From F1-60-MAGs104 sp964355975 (GTDB lineage: Bacteria; Planctomycetota; Phycisphaerae; Phycisphaerales; SM1A02), in contig CAYHFW010000002.1 of NCBI GenBank assembly GCA_964355975.1, forward strand, positions 139,227-203,226: DNA of 64,000 nucleotides, given 5' to 3'. The translations under genes and the position numbers were made by a program. The notes under the pieces were generated by a model. It searched no databases and was not told the DNA's origin. It saw nothing but the letters and a program-made list of their open reading frames with translations. Of this stretch, positions 35,486-43,353 are shown one piece after another. Within the stretch, counting starts at the first letter, position 1. Each line of letters opens with the position of its first letter.

Positions 35486-35514
35486 ATTATAGCCGCACAA
35501 TGCATATTTTTCAA
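35486..35514 (-). promoter_or_regulatory. Consensus sigma70 promoter of the nusA operon
   Basis: TTGAAA (35514-35509), a 17-bp spacer and a perfect TATAAT (35491-35486). This is the closest match to consensus in the window. It lies in the gap divergent from dsbD. Confidence 0.8.
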
Positions 35515-35548
35515 GGTGATGCAGGCAATGCGATCGCGAACCCATCGT

Positions 35549-35554
35549 TAGGAT
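35549..35554 (+). promoter_or_regulatory. Leaderless-type -10 box of dsbD
   Basis: TAGGAT ends 7 nt before the ATG at 35562 with CTCGAGA between, so there is no room for a ribosome-binding site. Confidence 0.55.
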
Positions 35555-35561
35555 CTCGAGA

Positions 35562-37499
35562 ATGCGTTTCTTGACATCGATCTTTTTCGCCGCTTTTTTC
35601 GCATTGTGGTTTTCACTTCCCTGCGCGGCGCAGGATGGCATGGCGACCTCTGAGAGCGTGGTCGCCGTTTCTGTGGTCAGCGCAGCGGCGCAAGTCGCGC
35701 CTGGCGCAGACCTTCCCATCGCGATCGTGCTCACTCCACAAAGTGGATGGCACATCTGGACCAATGACCGAGCCTTTCCAGATGGGGTCGCGAGCTTCGA
35801 TGGAGCGGTGCTGACGGCGGTTCGCCTCGCGACCTTTTCGCCTGCCTTGCGGATTGCGCAAGACGAGGGTGCAGGGTGGCTGACATCGCCCCCAACCGAG
35901 AGCGAGCCCGTCGACGTGCGGGCGCAGTGGCCGGCGTACCACACAGTCCGCGCAGATGTCGGCGAGGGCGAGCAGAACTATCCAGTTTTTGAGGGAAAGA
36001 CAGTCGTTTTTGTTCCAGTCTCGGTCGCGCCTGACGCCCCCGCTGGACCACACAAAATCACGTTCACTCTCGAGTTTCAAGCGTGCACATCGACGACTTG
36101 CGTCGCACCCGCAACGGTGGATGTCACAGTCGAGGTGCAGGTCGCTGCAGGGGCAGCTGCAGGCAGTGCCCCCCCGCTCTTCGCAACGTTCGATCCAGCG
36201 TACTTCGCTGCGATCCATGGCGGCTCGCCCGCGCCACGCGTCATCGAGTTCGATGTCTTCGACTTCACTTTTTCGATTGATCCACGCGGAAGCGGATTCG
36301 CGCTCTTGCTGCTCGTTGCGGCGCTTGGCGGACTGCTCTTGAACTTCACCCCGTGCGTGCTGCCGGTGATTCCACTGAAGATCATGGGGCTCGCGCGGTC
36401 GGCGGGCAATCGCAGGCGCTGCCTCGCACTGGGCACTGCGCTCTCTTTGGGCGTGGTGCTCTTCTGGATCGCGTTGGGCCTCGCGGTCGCGCTCGTGAGC
36501 GGCTTCACGAGTTCAAGCCAACTCTTCCACTACCCACTCTTCACCGTTGGTGTCGGCCTCGTCGTCGCTGTGATGGCATTTGGAATGTGCGGATTCTTTT
36601 CGGTTCAACTTCCGCAGTCGATCGCTGGCATCGACTTTCGACACGACACCATTGGCGGCTCTCTCGGATTTGGCGTCATGACCGCAGTGCTCTCGACACC
36701 ATGCACCGCCCCACTCATGGGCGCCGCCGCTGCGTGGGCCGCGACGCAAGCCCCGTGGGTTGTTCTCGTTGTTTTTGGCGCAATTGGCGGCGGAATGGCG
36801 CTTCCCTACATCGTGCTGAGCGCGCTCCCGCAACTCGTCACTCATGTTCCAAAGAGTGGGCCACCCAGCGACGTCGTGAAGCAAACGATGGGACTCTTGC
36901 TGCTCGCGGCCGCTGCCTATTTCATCGGCGCTGGTCTCTCAGGATGGATGGTCGCCCCGCCCGATTCGCCGAGCGAGTTGTATTGGTGGCTCGTCTCAGC
37001 GATCGGCGTTGCCGCTGGACTCTGGCTCGCGTGGCGCACACTTCGCATCACGAAGCAATTCAAATTTCGCGCCATTTTTTGCACGCTCGGACTTGCCATC
37101 GCGCTCATCAGTGGATCGATCGGCGTTCGCATGACCGACGACGGTGCAATCGATTGGATTCCATACACCCCTGAGCGCCTCGCGAGCGCACTGAGCGAAG
37201 GCGATGGAGTGCTGATCGATTTCACCGCAGAGTGGTGTTTGAATTGCAAGACGCTCGAAAAGACAGTGCTCGAGAGTGGTTCAGTGCTGGAGCGACTCAA
37301 TCAGGGCGGCATCCGCGCGATCAAGGTCGATCTCACTGGCAACAATGAATCTGGGCGCGCGCTGCTGAAGTCATTCAATCGCTTGACGATTCCGCTCGTT
37401 GTGATTCTCGCACCAGATGGTCGCGAGGTCTTCAAGAGCGATGCCTACGCGCCAGCGCAAATCACCCGCGCGCTCGACGAAGCGCGCGGCGGGCGGTGA
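35562..37499 (+). CDS. dsbD: Protein-disulfide reductase DsbD-type (thiol:disulfide interchange protein)
   Basis: The 645-aa inner-membrane protein passes electrons from cytosolic thioredoxin to periplasmic thiols. After a signal peptide (1-23) comes the periplasmic N-terminal domain with Cys175 and Cys180 (CTSTTC). An eight-helix membrane domain (about 243-525) follows, with the redox pair Cys265 in NFTPCVLPVIPLK and Cys381 in STPCTAPLMG. The C-terminal thioredoxin-like domain has WCLNC (Cys559, Cys562). All three redox pairs are present, so it should be functional for cytochrome c maturation or disulfide isomerisation. Length and domain order match ScsB/DsbD. The ATG lies 7 nt after TAGGAT. 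It converges with the dockerin-protein gene 11 bp away. Confidence 0.92.
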   Translation: MRFLTSIFFAAFFALWFSLPCAAQDGMATSESVVAVSVVSAAAQVAPGADLPIAIVLTPQSGWHIWTNDRAFPDGVASFDGAVLTAVRLATFSPALRIAQDEGAGWLTSPPTESEPVDVRAQWPAYHTVRADVGEGEQNYPVFEGKTVVFVPVSVAPDAPAGPHKITFTLEFQACTSTTCVAPATVDVTVEVQVAAGAAAGSAPPLFATFDPAYFAAIHGGSPAPRVIEFDVFDFTFSIDPRGSGFALLLLVAALGGLLLNFTPCVLPVIPLKIMGLARSAGNRRRCLALGTALSLGVVLFWIALGLAVALVSGFTSSSQLFHYPLFTVGVGLVVAVMAFGMCGFFSVQLPQSIAGIDFRHDTIGGSLGFGVMTAVLSTPCTAPLMGAAAAWAATQAPWVVLVVFGAIGGGMALPYIVLSALPQLVTHVPKSGPPSDVVKQTMGLLLLAAAAYFIGAGLSGWMVAPPDSPSELYWWLVSAIGVAAGLWLAWRTLRITKQFKFRAIFCTLGLAIALISGSIGVRMTDDGAIDWIPYTPERLASALSEGDGVLIDFTAEWCLNCKTLEKTVLESGSVLERLNQGGIRAIKVDLTGNNESGRALLKSFNRLTIPLVVILAPDGREVFKSDAYAPAQITRALDEARGGR

Positions 37500-37510
37500 G
37501 AGGTCGGATG

Positions 37511-38758
37511 TCACGATCCGCTCGATCCCCACGCGCCGAGCAACAGCGCGAGGTCGCCGCCATCGACAAGTCCGTTTGCGTCTAGATCCGTGCAGCCGCT
37601 CCCAGCTCCCCATTCGACGAGCATCGTCGCGAGGTCGCCTGCATCGACCGATCCATTGTCGTTGATGTCTCGACTCGGTAAGAACACGAGTTCTAGATCA
37701 CCCGTTCCTGACGCCCCTTGGTAGCCGCCCACGCGAACGAGCAGGTTGTCGCACCCCACCACATCGAACGACAACTCTGATTGCAAACCGGAGCCTGACC
37801 CACACGAATCATCGTCGCACCACGACTCCTGACTGCCAGTGGGCGGGAAAGTCGGCGGTTGGTAGACGCAGGTCGGCATGTGGTTGTACGCCACGAGCAC
37901 CGTGTCCCAGTTGGCGTGGCCGCAGGTCGTGATGTAAAAGTGACCGTTCTCGCAAGGTGGAACATAGTTGAACCAGACGTCCTTCTGAATTTGAGCACAG
38001 GCCGTCGGCATCCCCGTCGTCGAAGTCGTCGCGGAAGTGGTCTGGAAGGGATTGAGTCCCGGCAGCAGCGATGTTGCGGCAGAGCACTCGTCTGAAAAAA
38101 ACGGTGCAAACTGAACATCGAGGGAGTATGGACCATCTGCGACGACTGTTCCCATCCAGTCATTGAAGAATCGATCTCCACCGTTCAGGATTCCGGTCCA
38201 GTTGAGCGGCTGATTCACGATGCAGGGCTGCCAGACGTCATTGACGTAGGATCCCGGGATCGCGCCGCGGCCGGTGACTGCCACGAAATGCCTTCTCGCG
38301 AGGTTGATTGTGACATTGCCAGCCGAAATGCTCGCCCGCTCACTCCAACAGAGTGGCCCAGGCCAGCAACTGTAAAGTGTGTCATCCGCTGCGGCGATCA
38401 GTTTGTAGCCCACGGGGAATCCGCCAATCGTCCATTGCTCAAAGAGGAAGAGTTCAACATCCCATCCTGGATCGCATGCGATCGTCCACCCAGTTGTGGA
38501 TGTGAACTTCACCTCAAACAGGTCGATCGGGTCATCCACAGCGCCGAGAGTCGGGCACGTCCCACCACTCGTTCCGCTGCCGGTCTGTCCCTTCACCAGT
38601 GTGATCGCCCCAAATGCGGTTGTTGTCGCGACGGCGACTTGTCGCGCATCACCGGTCTGTTGCCCAGTGTCCACCGATCCTTCGTCGAATTCCGGTCCCG
38701 CGATTGCGGTCAGTGCGACAAGCAGGACGATCACGGTTGAAGTGCTCAAAGTTTTCAT
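37511..38758 (-). CDS. Secreted protein with C-terminal dockerin-like EF-hand repeats
   Basis: The 415-aa exported protein has a signal peptide (1-20, TVIVLLVALTAIA). Its middle part is Cys- and Trp-rich and reads like a beta-sandwich surface protein (repeated CDPGWDVELFLFEQW, DVWFNYVPPCENG, YITTCGHANWDTVLVAY), the style of proteins carrying bacterial pre-peptidase-like beta domains. The C-terminus has two calcium-binding loops, DINDNGSVDAGDLATML and DLDANGLVDGGDLALLL, separated by GAGSGCT. Such dockerin type I-like tails are common in Phycisphaerae extracellular proteins and need not mean a cellulosome. AAGGAG sits 8 nt before the ATG, a strong ribosome-binding site. The function of the middle part is unknown. 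Confidence 0.75.
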   Translation of the reverse strand: MKTLSTSTVIVLLVALTAIAGPEFDEGSVDTGQQTGDARQVAVATTTAFGAITLVKGQTGSGTSGGTCPTLGAVDDPIDLFEVKFTSTTGWTIACDPGWDVELFLFEQWTIGGFPVGYKLIAAADDTLYSCWPGPLCWSERASISAGNVTINLARRHFVAVTGRGAIPGSYVNDVWQPCIVNQPLNWTGILNGGDRFFNDWMGTVVADGPYSLDVQFAPFFSDECSAATSLLPGLNPFQTTSATTSTTGMPTACAQIQKDVWFNYVPPCENGHFYITTCGHANWDTVLVAYNHMPTCVYQPPTFPPTGSQESWCDDDSCGSGSGLQSELSFDVVGCDNLLVRVGGYQGASGTGDLELVFLPSRDINDNGSVDAGDLATMLVEWGAGSGCTDLDANGLVDGGDLALLLGAWGSSGS

Positions 38759-38766
38759 GTGTTGGA

Positions 38767-38772
38767 CTCCTT
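38767..38772 (-). promoter_or_regulatory. Strong Shine-Dalgarno of the dockerin-tailed protein gene
   Basis: AAGGAG, 8 nt before the ATG at 38758. It contrasts with the many starts in this window that have no ribosome-binding site. Confidence 0.8.
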
Positions 38773-38873
38773 GTTCAACGGGGTCAAGAGCGAGGCAGAA
38801 GTGAAACGGATGCCGTGTTCCGTGAAATCAAACATGTTCGGACAGTACCGTCCAAACCGTATTCATTTGCATA

Positions 38874-38908
38874 CTTGTGCAATATAACACGCTTTTGCGC
38901 TTGTGCAA
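38874..38908 (-). promoter_or_regulatory. Promoter with two operator-like direct repeats upstream of the dockerin-protein gene
   Basis: On the minus strand TTGCAC (38908-38903), a 16-bp spacer and TATATT (38886-38881) form a good promoter with a leader of about 115 nt. The 9-mer TTGCACAAG occurs twice (38908-38900 and 38882-38874), 26 bp apart. The first copy contains the -35 and the second overlaps the end of the -10, so a bound protein would block both hexamers. The 355-bp gap (38759-39113) also separates this gene from the divergent Lrp-like regulator, the obvious candidate. The gap is AT-rich only around the promoter. Confidence 0.6.
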
Positions 38909-39113
38909 CTAAAGTCCTTCGTTTTACTGCCGTCTGGTCTGTGTTCGTAGCAGGGTCGGTTTCGCTCCCGCGTTCGAGCAGGGCCAGACCACGAGAGATT
39001 TGCAGAATTCGTGCTGCCTACCTCTCTCGCGTGCCGAAAACACGACGACGACCTCATCTGCTTGGAGCGATAGGCTTGTTGTCCCGACCCTCACCCGAGC
39101 ACGTCTCGCACCC

Positions 39114-40091
39114 ATGCTGATCACCGAATCTTGCAATTCGAAACCCTCGCTCGAGACCCTCGATCCGTTCGATCTTGCGCTCGTGGCCGAATTGGTGGCT
39201 CGACCCCGGACGACCGGTCGAGATCTTGCTGCCCTGCTCGAAGTTTCAGAGGCGAGCATTTCTCGCCGTCTCGCACAGCTGCGCGAGGAGGGAGTCGTTC
39301 GATTCCATGGATTCGTGCCCCCCCACTTTCTGGGAATGCACTCCGCCATCACCCTCTATATCGATACCGATGGCGACCCAGGACCGCCTGCGATCGCGCT
39401 CGCGAAACTGCCTCACCTGCATTTCGTTGCCACCGTGGCAGATCGCAACGAAATCGTCGCCTTCATGCTTTCACCCAGTGGCGAAGCCGCGACTGAACGA
39501 ATCGACCGCGATGTTGTGACCATCCCCGGAGTCGTCGCGGTGCGCTCTGCACCGATGCTCCACTACTTCACACCGCAGCCATCGCGACGGGTCGAATCGA
39601 ATCCGCCAAATGCTGGCCGTCTCCGCGAGCATGGGGTTTTTGATTCGGCAGATCGAGCCATGATTCTTGTCGCTCAGCGCGATGGACGCTCGACAGTCGC
39701 ATCACTCGCCGCAGCCGCGGGACTCTCACCCGCCGCAGCCGGAGAGCGATTTCAGAAACTGCTCGACTCTGGGGCGTTGACGATCCTGTGCTGCACGGCG
39801 CCGGCAAGGCTCGGCCGCCGAATCACTGCAATACTCAGGATGCAGATCCGCGGACCGATTGGACCCTCGGCGACAGCGATCGATCGCCTGACGGGTGCCT
39901 CGTATGTCGTGGTTGCAGGAGGTGACTGGCAGATTTCAGTTGAGGTAGACGTCAAAGACGAGGAAGAACTTGCTGCGCTCGCTGCGACGATTCGGGAACT
40001 GCATTGCGTTGTCGGGATGCAGGTGCTCCCACTGCGCGCAGTTCTCAAGGACACCTACGACTGGGGCGCACCAGACTGCACGGGTCGATAG
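39114..40091 (+). CDS. Tandem Lrp/AsnC-type transcriptional regulator
   Basis: The 325-aa protein consists of two Lrp-like units in a row. Unit 1 has a winged helix (about 18-62, TTGRDLAALLEVSEASISRR) and a RAM-like ligand domain (about 70-150). Unit 2 has a weaker winged helix (about 183-228, STVASLAAAAGLSPAAAGER) and a second RAM-like domain (about 235-310). Double Lrp proteins of this size usually bind DNA and sense amino acids or small metabolites. The ATG at 39114 is chosen because it precedes the first HTH by about 15 residues; the frame is open from 39000 but the extra part is not conserved-looking. A TAGGCT box lies 37 nt upstream. It is divergent from the dockerin-protein gene and may control it, an inference from position. 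Confidence 0.8.
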   Translation: MLITESCNSKPSLETLDPFDLALVAELVARPRTTGRDLAALLEVSEASISRRLAQLREEGVVRFHGFVPPHFLGMHSAITLYIDTDGDPGPPAIALAKLPHLHFVATVADRNEIVAFMLSPSGEAATERIDRDVVTIPGVVAVRSAPMLHYFTPQPSRRVESNPPNAGRLREHGVFDSADRAMILVAQRDGRSTVASLAAAAGLSPAAAGERFQKLLDSGALTILCCTAPARLGRRITAILRMQIRGPIGPSATAIDRLTGASYVVVAGGDWQISVEVDVKDEEELAALAATIRELHCVVGMQVLPLRAVLKDTYDWGAPDCTGR

Positions 40092-40226
40092 CCTCCTCTC
40101 AGATCGGGTGGACACGAAATCGGTTGTGGATTCGCTCATCGAAAGCCACTCGGCGAGCACCCTGCTGAGACTGAGGCGCCTTGATGTGATTGCCTCTCTC
40201 GCCCGAACTCGGATCGCATCACAAGC

Positions 40227-40277
40227 CGTTCTTTGGAAAGAACGCATCACTGAGCGGGCCATTCCTTCCAAAGAACG
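40227..40277 (+). repeat. Composite repeat module 1, copy B (51 bp)
   Basis: Differs from copy A at only two positions in the centre (CACTGAG for CATTAAG). Both 17-bp arms are identical to copy A. Confidence 0.9.
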
Positions 40278-40291
40278 AGATTTGGTGCGAT

Positions 40292-40323
40292 GGCGGTTTG
40301 AGCGCCGATTGAAGGACTCTGCC
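40292..40323 (-). repeat. Truncated module 2, copy B (32 bp)
   Basis: The segment GTTTGAGCGCCG and the following TGAAGGA match the reverse complement of the start of module 2 at 49573, ending in GCC at 40323. The rest of the 90-bp unit is missing. Confidence 0.7.
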
Positions 40324-40451
40324 GCGCTCACGTTGGATTGGGTGCGCTCACTTAGGAGCGCTGCTTCAGGGCGACGGTCGGAACCAGTTTCACGAACTGA
40401 CAGCACGGTTCATCGAGACTTCCAAGAGTCGATGCCCATTTCAGCAGCCCG

Positions 40452-42680
40452 CTACTGTCGAACGCCCATCCCCTCGAGTGCGCGCATGTGCCGCTCGATT
40501 GCGGCGCGTCGCTCAATTGAAAACTGACGCAGTGGATCGAGCGCGAACGTCGCATCAGCGTCGAGTGCTCCTTGCAGCGCGGCGCGCGCGCCGACTCGAT
40601 CACCCTTCTGCTCGCGCACGACTGCAAGCCGCAGCCAACTCTCCGTGTGCCGTGCATTGAGTGCGAGCACTGCTTCGAGTGCATCTTCTGCGCTCTGCCA
40701 CTCGCCACCCGCGACTTCTGCACTGCGAATTGCCAGCGTCGACTGCACCAAGAGCGCCGCGAACGCCTCGGGATCATCCCCTGCGATCCCGCGAGCGCAA
40801 TCGCGACCCTTGCCCAACCACTCTGCAGCCTCAGACGGAGTTGGATCGGCCGACGCCGCCGTGAGCCACTGTTGCGCGGCATAGACGGCGAGTATTGCCC
40901 GCGTTGGCCAGATCGCTGATGCGTCCGCAAGCGACTGCGCTGCTTGCGCCCGTGCAACGGCGAGTCGCTGGGTCGAGTTCGCCTGCGCTTCAGTGTTGAT
41001 GAGCATGGCAGCACCGAGCGCGATGTTGTCCTGTGCGGCGAGGCGTGGACGAACAATGAACACAAGCGCGAGGGCCACCAAGGCGAACATCGCGCCCAAC
41101 GCAATAGAAAGCCGTCGACCGCCCTTGCTCTGCATGCACTCGACGCGCCGTCCATTCCACGCGACTGCGAGGGCGAGCGTGAGCCATCCCCATAACGCGC
41201 TTCCTGGAAGCCAAAAGACCATGTCGATCTGCCCATGCGTCAAGACAACAACGCTCATCGCAGAGAGCCCGATCGCGATGCTCGCGTGAGATTCTTCAGC
41301 GCGCTCACTCATGAGACGCACGAGCACCCACGCGGTTGCAGCGCCGAGTGCGAGTCCACCCAATCTCCAGAACAAGACATCGGCGCCGTCGATCGCCGAT
41401 GCCTCGAACGCGATCGAGATCACTGACGCGAAGACCACTGCGACAACAGCGAGTTCTGCAACACCCTTTGGTGCAATCGATGGAAGGGCGACCTGTGCAT
41501 GCTGGGAATCCGAGCCAGTGCGTGGACGCCCCCACCAGACAAGCAGCAACTGCGCGGCGATCAGCCCGACCCCAGCAACGCCGACAGCGATCATCCAATC
41601 TGCAAATGCGCCATGTGCGCTGAGCACCTCTTCGACCGATTCTTGCGGGCGATACTGCAGAAATGCGCGCTGAAATCCAGCGGGGCCAACGCCCATCCAC
41701 GGAGCGCTCAGAAATGTCTGGACTGCCCCAACGAGGTAGTACCAGCGAAAGAGCAAACTCTGTTCGGCCCACTGCGATCCTGCGAGCCCACGCAACACAA
41801 CTCCTGCGATTGCGACAAGCGGCAGGGCGACGAGCACGCGTGATGACCACGCAACTCCACGACGCAACAAGAGCGAGACGAAGAGACCGATCATGAGAGA
41901 TGCGATGCCACCTTTCGAGCCACTCATCGCAACGAGCGCCACGCAGAAAAACGACGCGATCCAAAGCCAGAGTCGAAGGGCGAATGACCCTCGACCAACT
42001 GCAATGTTCGCCATGAGCACCGCAGATGCGACTGCGACGGTCGCGAAGACATTGGAGAATCCAAACCATCCAGTCGCTTCGTTCTGCCTGAGCCGGCGCT
42101 CATATGCGAGCGCTTGTGATGAGTCGGGCAGCCATCCATGCGCAGTGAGAAAACTCAGTTTCGTCTCTTCGTAGTACTGCACCATCGCGAAATGTTCCGA
42201 TGACATCTGCGAGAGTCCACGCACCGCCATAACTACGGCAATTCCTCCGAGTGCCGCAACGGCCGCACGCCGAAGCACGAGCCCAGATTCGACGTTGGCC
42301 TGCGAAACCACCGCAATCACAAGGGCGAAACCAGCGATCCACGTCGAGGCTCGCCAGAGTTGGTCACCCCCTTCAACAGAGTGCATGAGAAGCAGCGCAA
42401 GCGCCGGAAGGCACAAGAGCGCTACGAACATCGCGAGTGATCCGATTCCCGCCGCACTCATCGCGCGGCGAACAATCAACCACGAGGCTCCACCGAGCGC
42501 GAGCGCGTCGAGCAAAACGCTTTCCGCTGGAACCGCCCCAACAAACGACGAGGCCTCGATCGCAGGATCCATATCGAAAACCGCAACGCCTGCGAATGAG
42601 AGCATCGCGCGCGCACCGACCGCGACAAGAATCGCTCCCATTGAAATGCGATCGGCAAGGGGCAGGTCGCTCTGATTCAT
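40452..42680 (-). CDS. O-antigen ligase (Wzy_C)-like membrane protein with C-terminal TPR region
   Basis: The 742-aa protein has about twelve membrane helices in residues 1-560. The Wzy_C/WaaL region is visible as QNEATGWFGFSNVFA, ALVAMSGSKGGIASL, and the periplasmic loop with PWMGVGPAGFQRAFLQYRP and SAHGAFADWMIAVGV. In WaaL and Wzy proteins such loops carry the Arg/His residues that transfer a glycan from its lipid carrier. The C-terminal 180 residues are soluble and TPR-like (SWLRLAVVREQKGDRVGARAALQGAL). Acceptor and glycan are unknown. The start is the ATG at 42680, 9 nt after TACGAT; an upstream in-frame ATG at 42704 overlaps the LOG start codon. Confidence 0.82.
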   Translation of the reverse strand: MNQSDLPLADRISMGAILVAVGARAMLSFAGVAVFDMDPAIEASSFVGAVPAESVLLDALALGGASWLIVRRAMSAAGIGSLAMFVALLCLPALALLLMHSVEGGDQLWRASTWIAGFALVIAVVSQANVESGLVLRRAAVAALGGIAVVMAVRGLSQMSSEHFAMVQYYEETKLSFLTAHGWLPDSSQALAYERRLRQNEATGWFGFSNVFATVAVASAVLMANIAVGRGSFALRLWLWIASFFCVALVAMSGSKGGIASLMIGLFVSLLLRRGVAWSSRVLVALPLVAIAGVVLRGLAGSQWAEQSLLFRWYYLVGAVQTFLSAPWMGVGPAGFQRAFLQYRPQESVEEVLSAHGAFADWMIAVGVAGVGLIAAQLLLVWWGRPRTGSDSQHAQVALPSIAPKGVAELAVVAVVFASVISIAFEASAIDGADVLFWRLGGLALGAATAWVLVRLMSERAEESHASIAIGLSAMSVVVLTHGQIDMVFWLPGSALWGWLTLALAVAWNGRRVECMQSKGGRRLSIALGAMFALVALALVFIVRPRLAAQDNIALGAAMLINTEAQANSTQRLAVARAQAAQSLADASAIWPTRAILAVYAAQQWLTAASADPTPSEAAEWLGKGRDCARGIAGDDPEAFAALLVQSTLAIRSAEVAGGEWQSAEDALEAVLALNARHTESWLRLAVVREQKGDRVGARAALQGALDADATFALDPLRQFSIERRAAIERHMRALEGMGVRQ

Positions 42681-42688
42681 CTCGTCGC

Positions 42689-42695
42689 TATCGTA
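42689..42695. promoter_or_regulatory. Single 7-bp site serving as -10 box in both directions
   Basis: The sequence TATCGTA gives TATCGT (42689-42694) on plus, ending 8 nt before the LOG ATG at 42703, and TACGAT (42695-42690) on minus, ending 9 nt before the ATG at 42680. The two boxes share five base pairs, so transcription can start to only one side at a time. Confidence 0.6.
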
Positions 42696-42702
42696 GAAGC
42701 GC

Positions 42703-43350
42703 ATGACGACCTCTGCGCAGCGACCAACGATCACCGTCTATTGCGCGAGCGCGCGCGGACTCGACCCAGTCTTTCTCGAAGCTGCAAAGCATTTCGGCGA
42801 ATCGATCGGTCGCTGCGGCATGAACCTCGTGTATGGCGGCGGCGGCATTGGATTGATGGGCGAGGTCGCTCGCACCGCGCAACGTTCAGGCGCGCATGTC
42901 ACTGGCATCATCACAGAACAGTTTCTCTCGCTCGAACAGGGCTGGACTGGCTGCGATGAACTCGTCGTCGTCGACTCGATGCGCGAACGAAAGCGCCAAC
43001 TTGAAGAGCGCGGTGATGGGTTCGCGATTCTCGCTGGAGGGCTTGGAACGTGGGAAGAATTCTTCGAGACGCTCGTTGGGCGGGTCATCGGCCGCCACAC
43101 GAAACCAATCGGCTTGCTCAACACAAGTGGATTCGCTGATCCGCTCTGGCAACTCGTCAGCCACGGAGTTGAACATGGATTCGTCCGCTCGGCCGCGCGC
43201 GACCTGCTCTGGATGGAGAGCGATCCGCATCTGCTCGCGCAACGACTTCACACAGCAATGGCAACGCCAACTTCGCATGAACACGATGCCAAATCACTGC
43301 TTCCAATGCATGGGAGAGGCAATTCGCCAACAGGCGATGGAGCGAGCTAA
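42703..43350 (+). CDS. LOG-family nucleoside 5'-monophosphate phosphoribohydrolase
   Basis: The 215-aa protein matches the LOG/TIGR00730 family, which hydrolyses N-glycosidic bonds of cytokinin riboside monophosphates or, in many bacteria, of AMP and related nucleotides. The phosphate loop is LVYGGGGIGLMG (42-53), the catalytic Arg/Glu site lies in MRERKRQL (93-100) and the signature PGGxGTxxE reads AGGLGTWEE (111-119), with Ala in place of the usual Pro. The fold is a compact Rossmann. Length is typical. The real substrate cannot be told from sequence. A TATCGT box ends 8 nt before the ATG; the lpxI gene starts 3 bp after the stop, so these form one operon. Confidence 0.9.
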   Translation: MTTSAQRPTITVYCASARGLDPVFLEAAKHFGESIGRCGMNLVYGGGGIGLMGEVARTAQRSGAHVTGIITEQFLSLEQGWTGCDELVVVDSMRERKRQLEERGDGFAILAGGLGTWEEFFETLVGRVIGRHTKPIGLLNTSGFADPLWQLVSHGVEHGFVRSAARDLLWMESDPHLLAQRLHTAMATPTSHEHDAKSLLPMHGRGNSPTGDGAS

Positions 43351-43353
43351 CGC

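Larger units (their letters stand above)
40092..40451. repeat. Convergent gap holding a truncated composite repeat (copy B)
   Basis: The 360-bp gap between the Lrp-like gene and the O-antigen-ligase gene has no credible gene. It contains module 1 (40227-40277) and the last 32 bp of module 2 (40292-40323), in the same order and orientation as copy A. I see nothing definable in 40092-40226 or 40340-40451. Confidence 0.75.
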
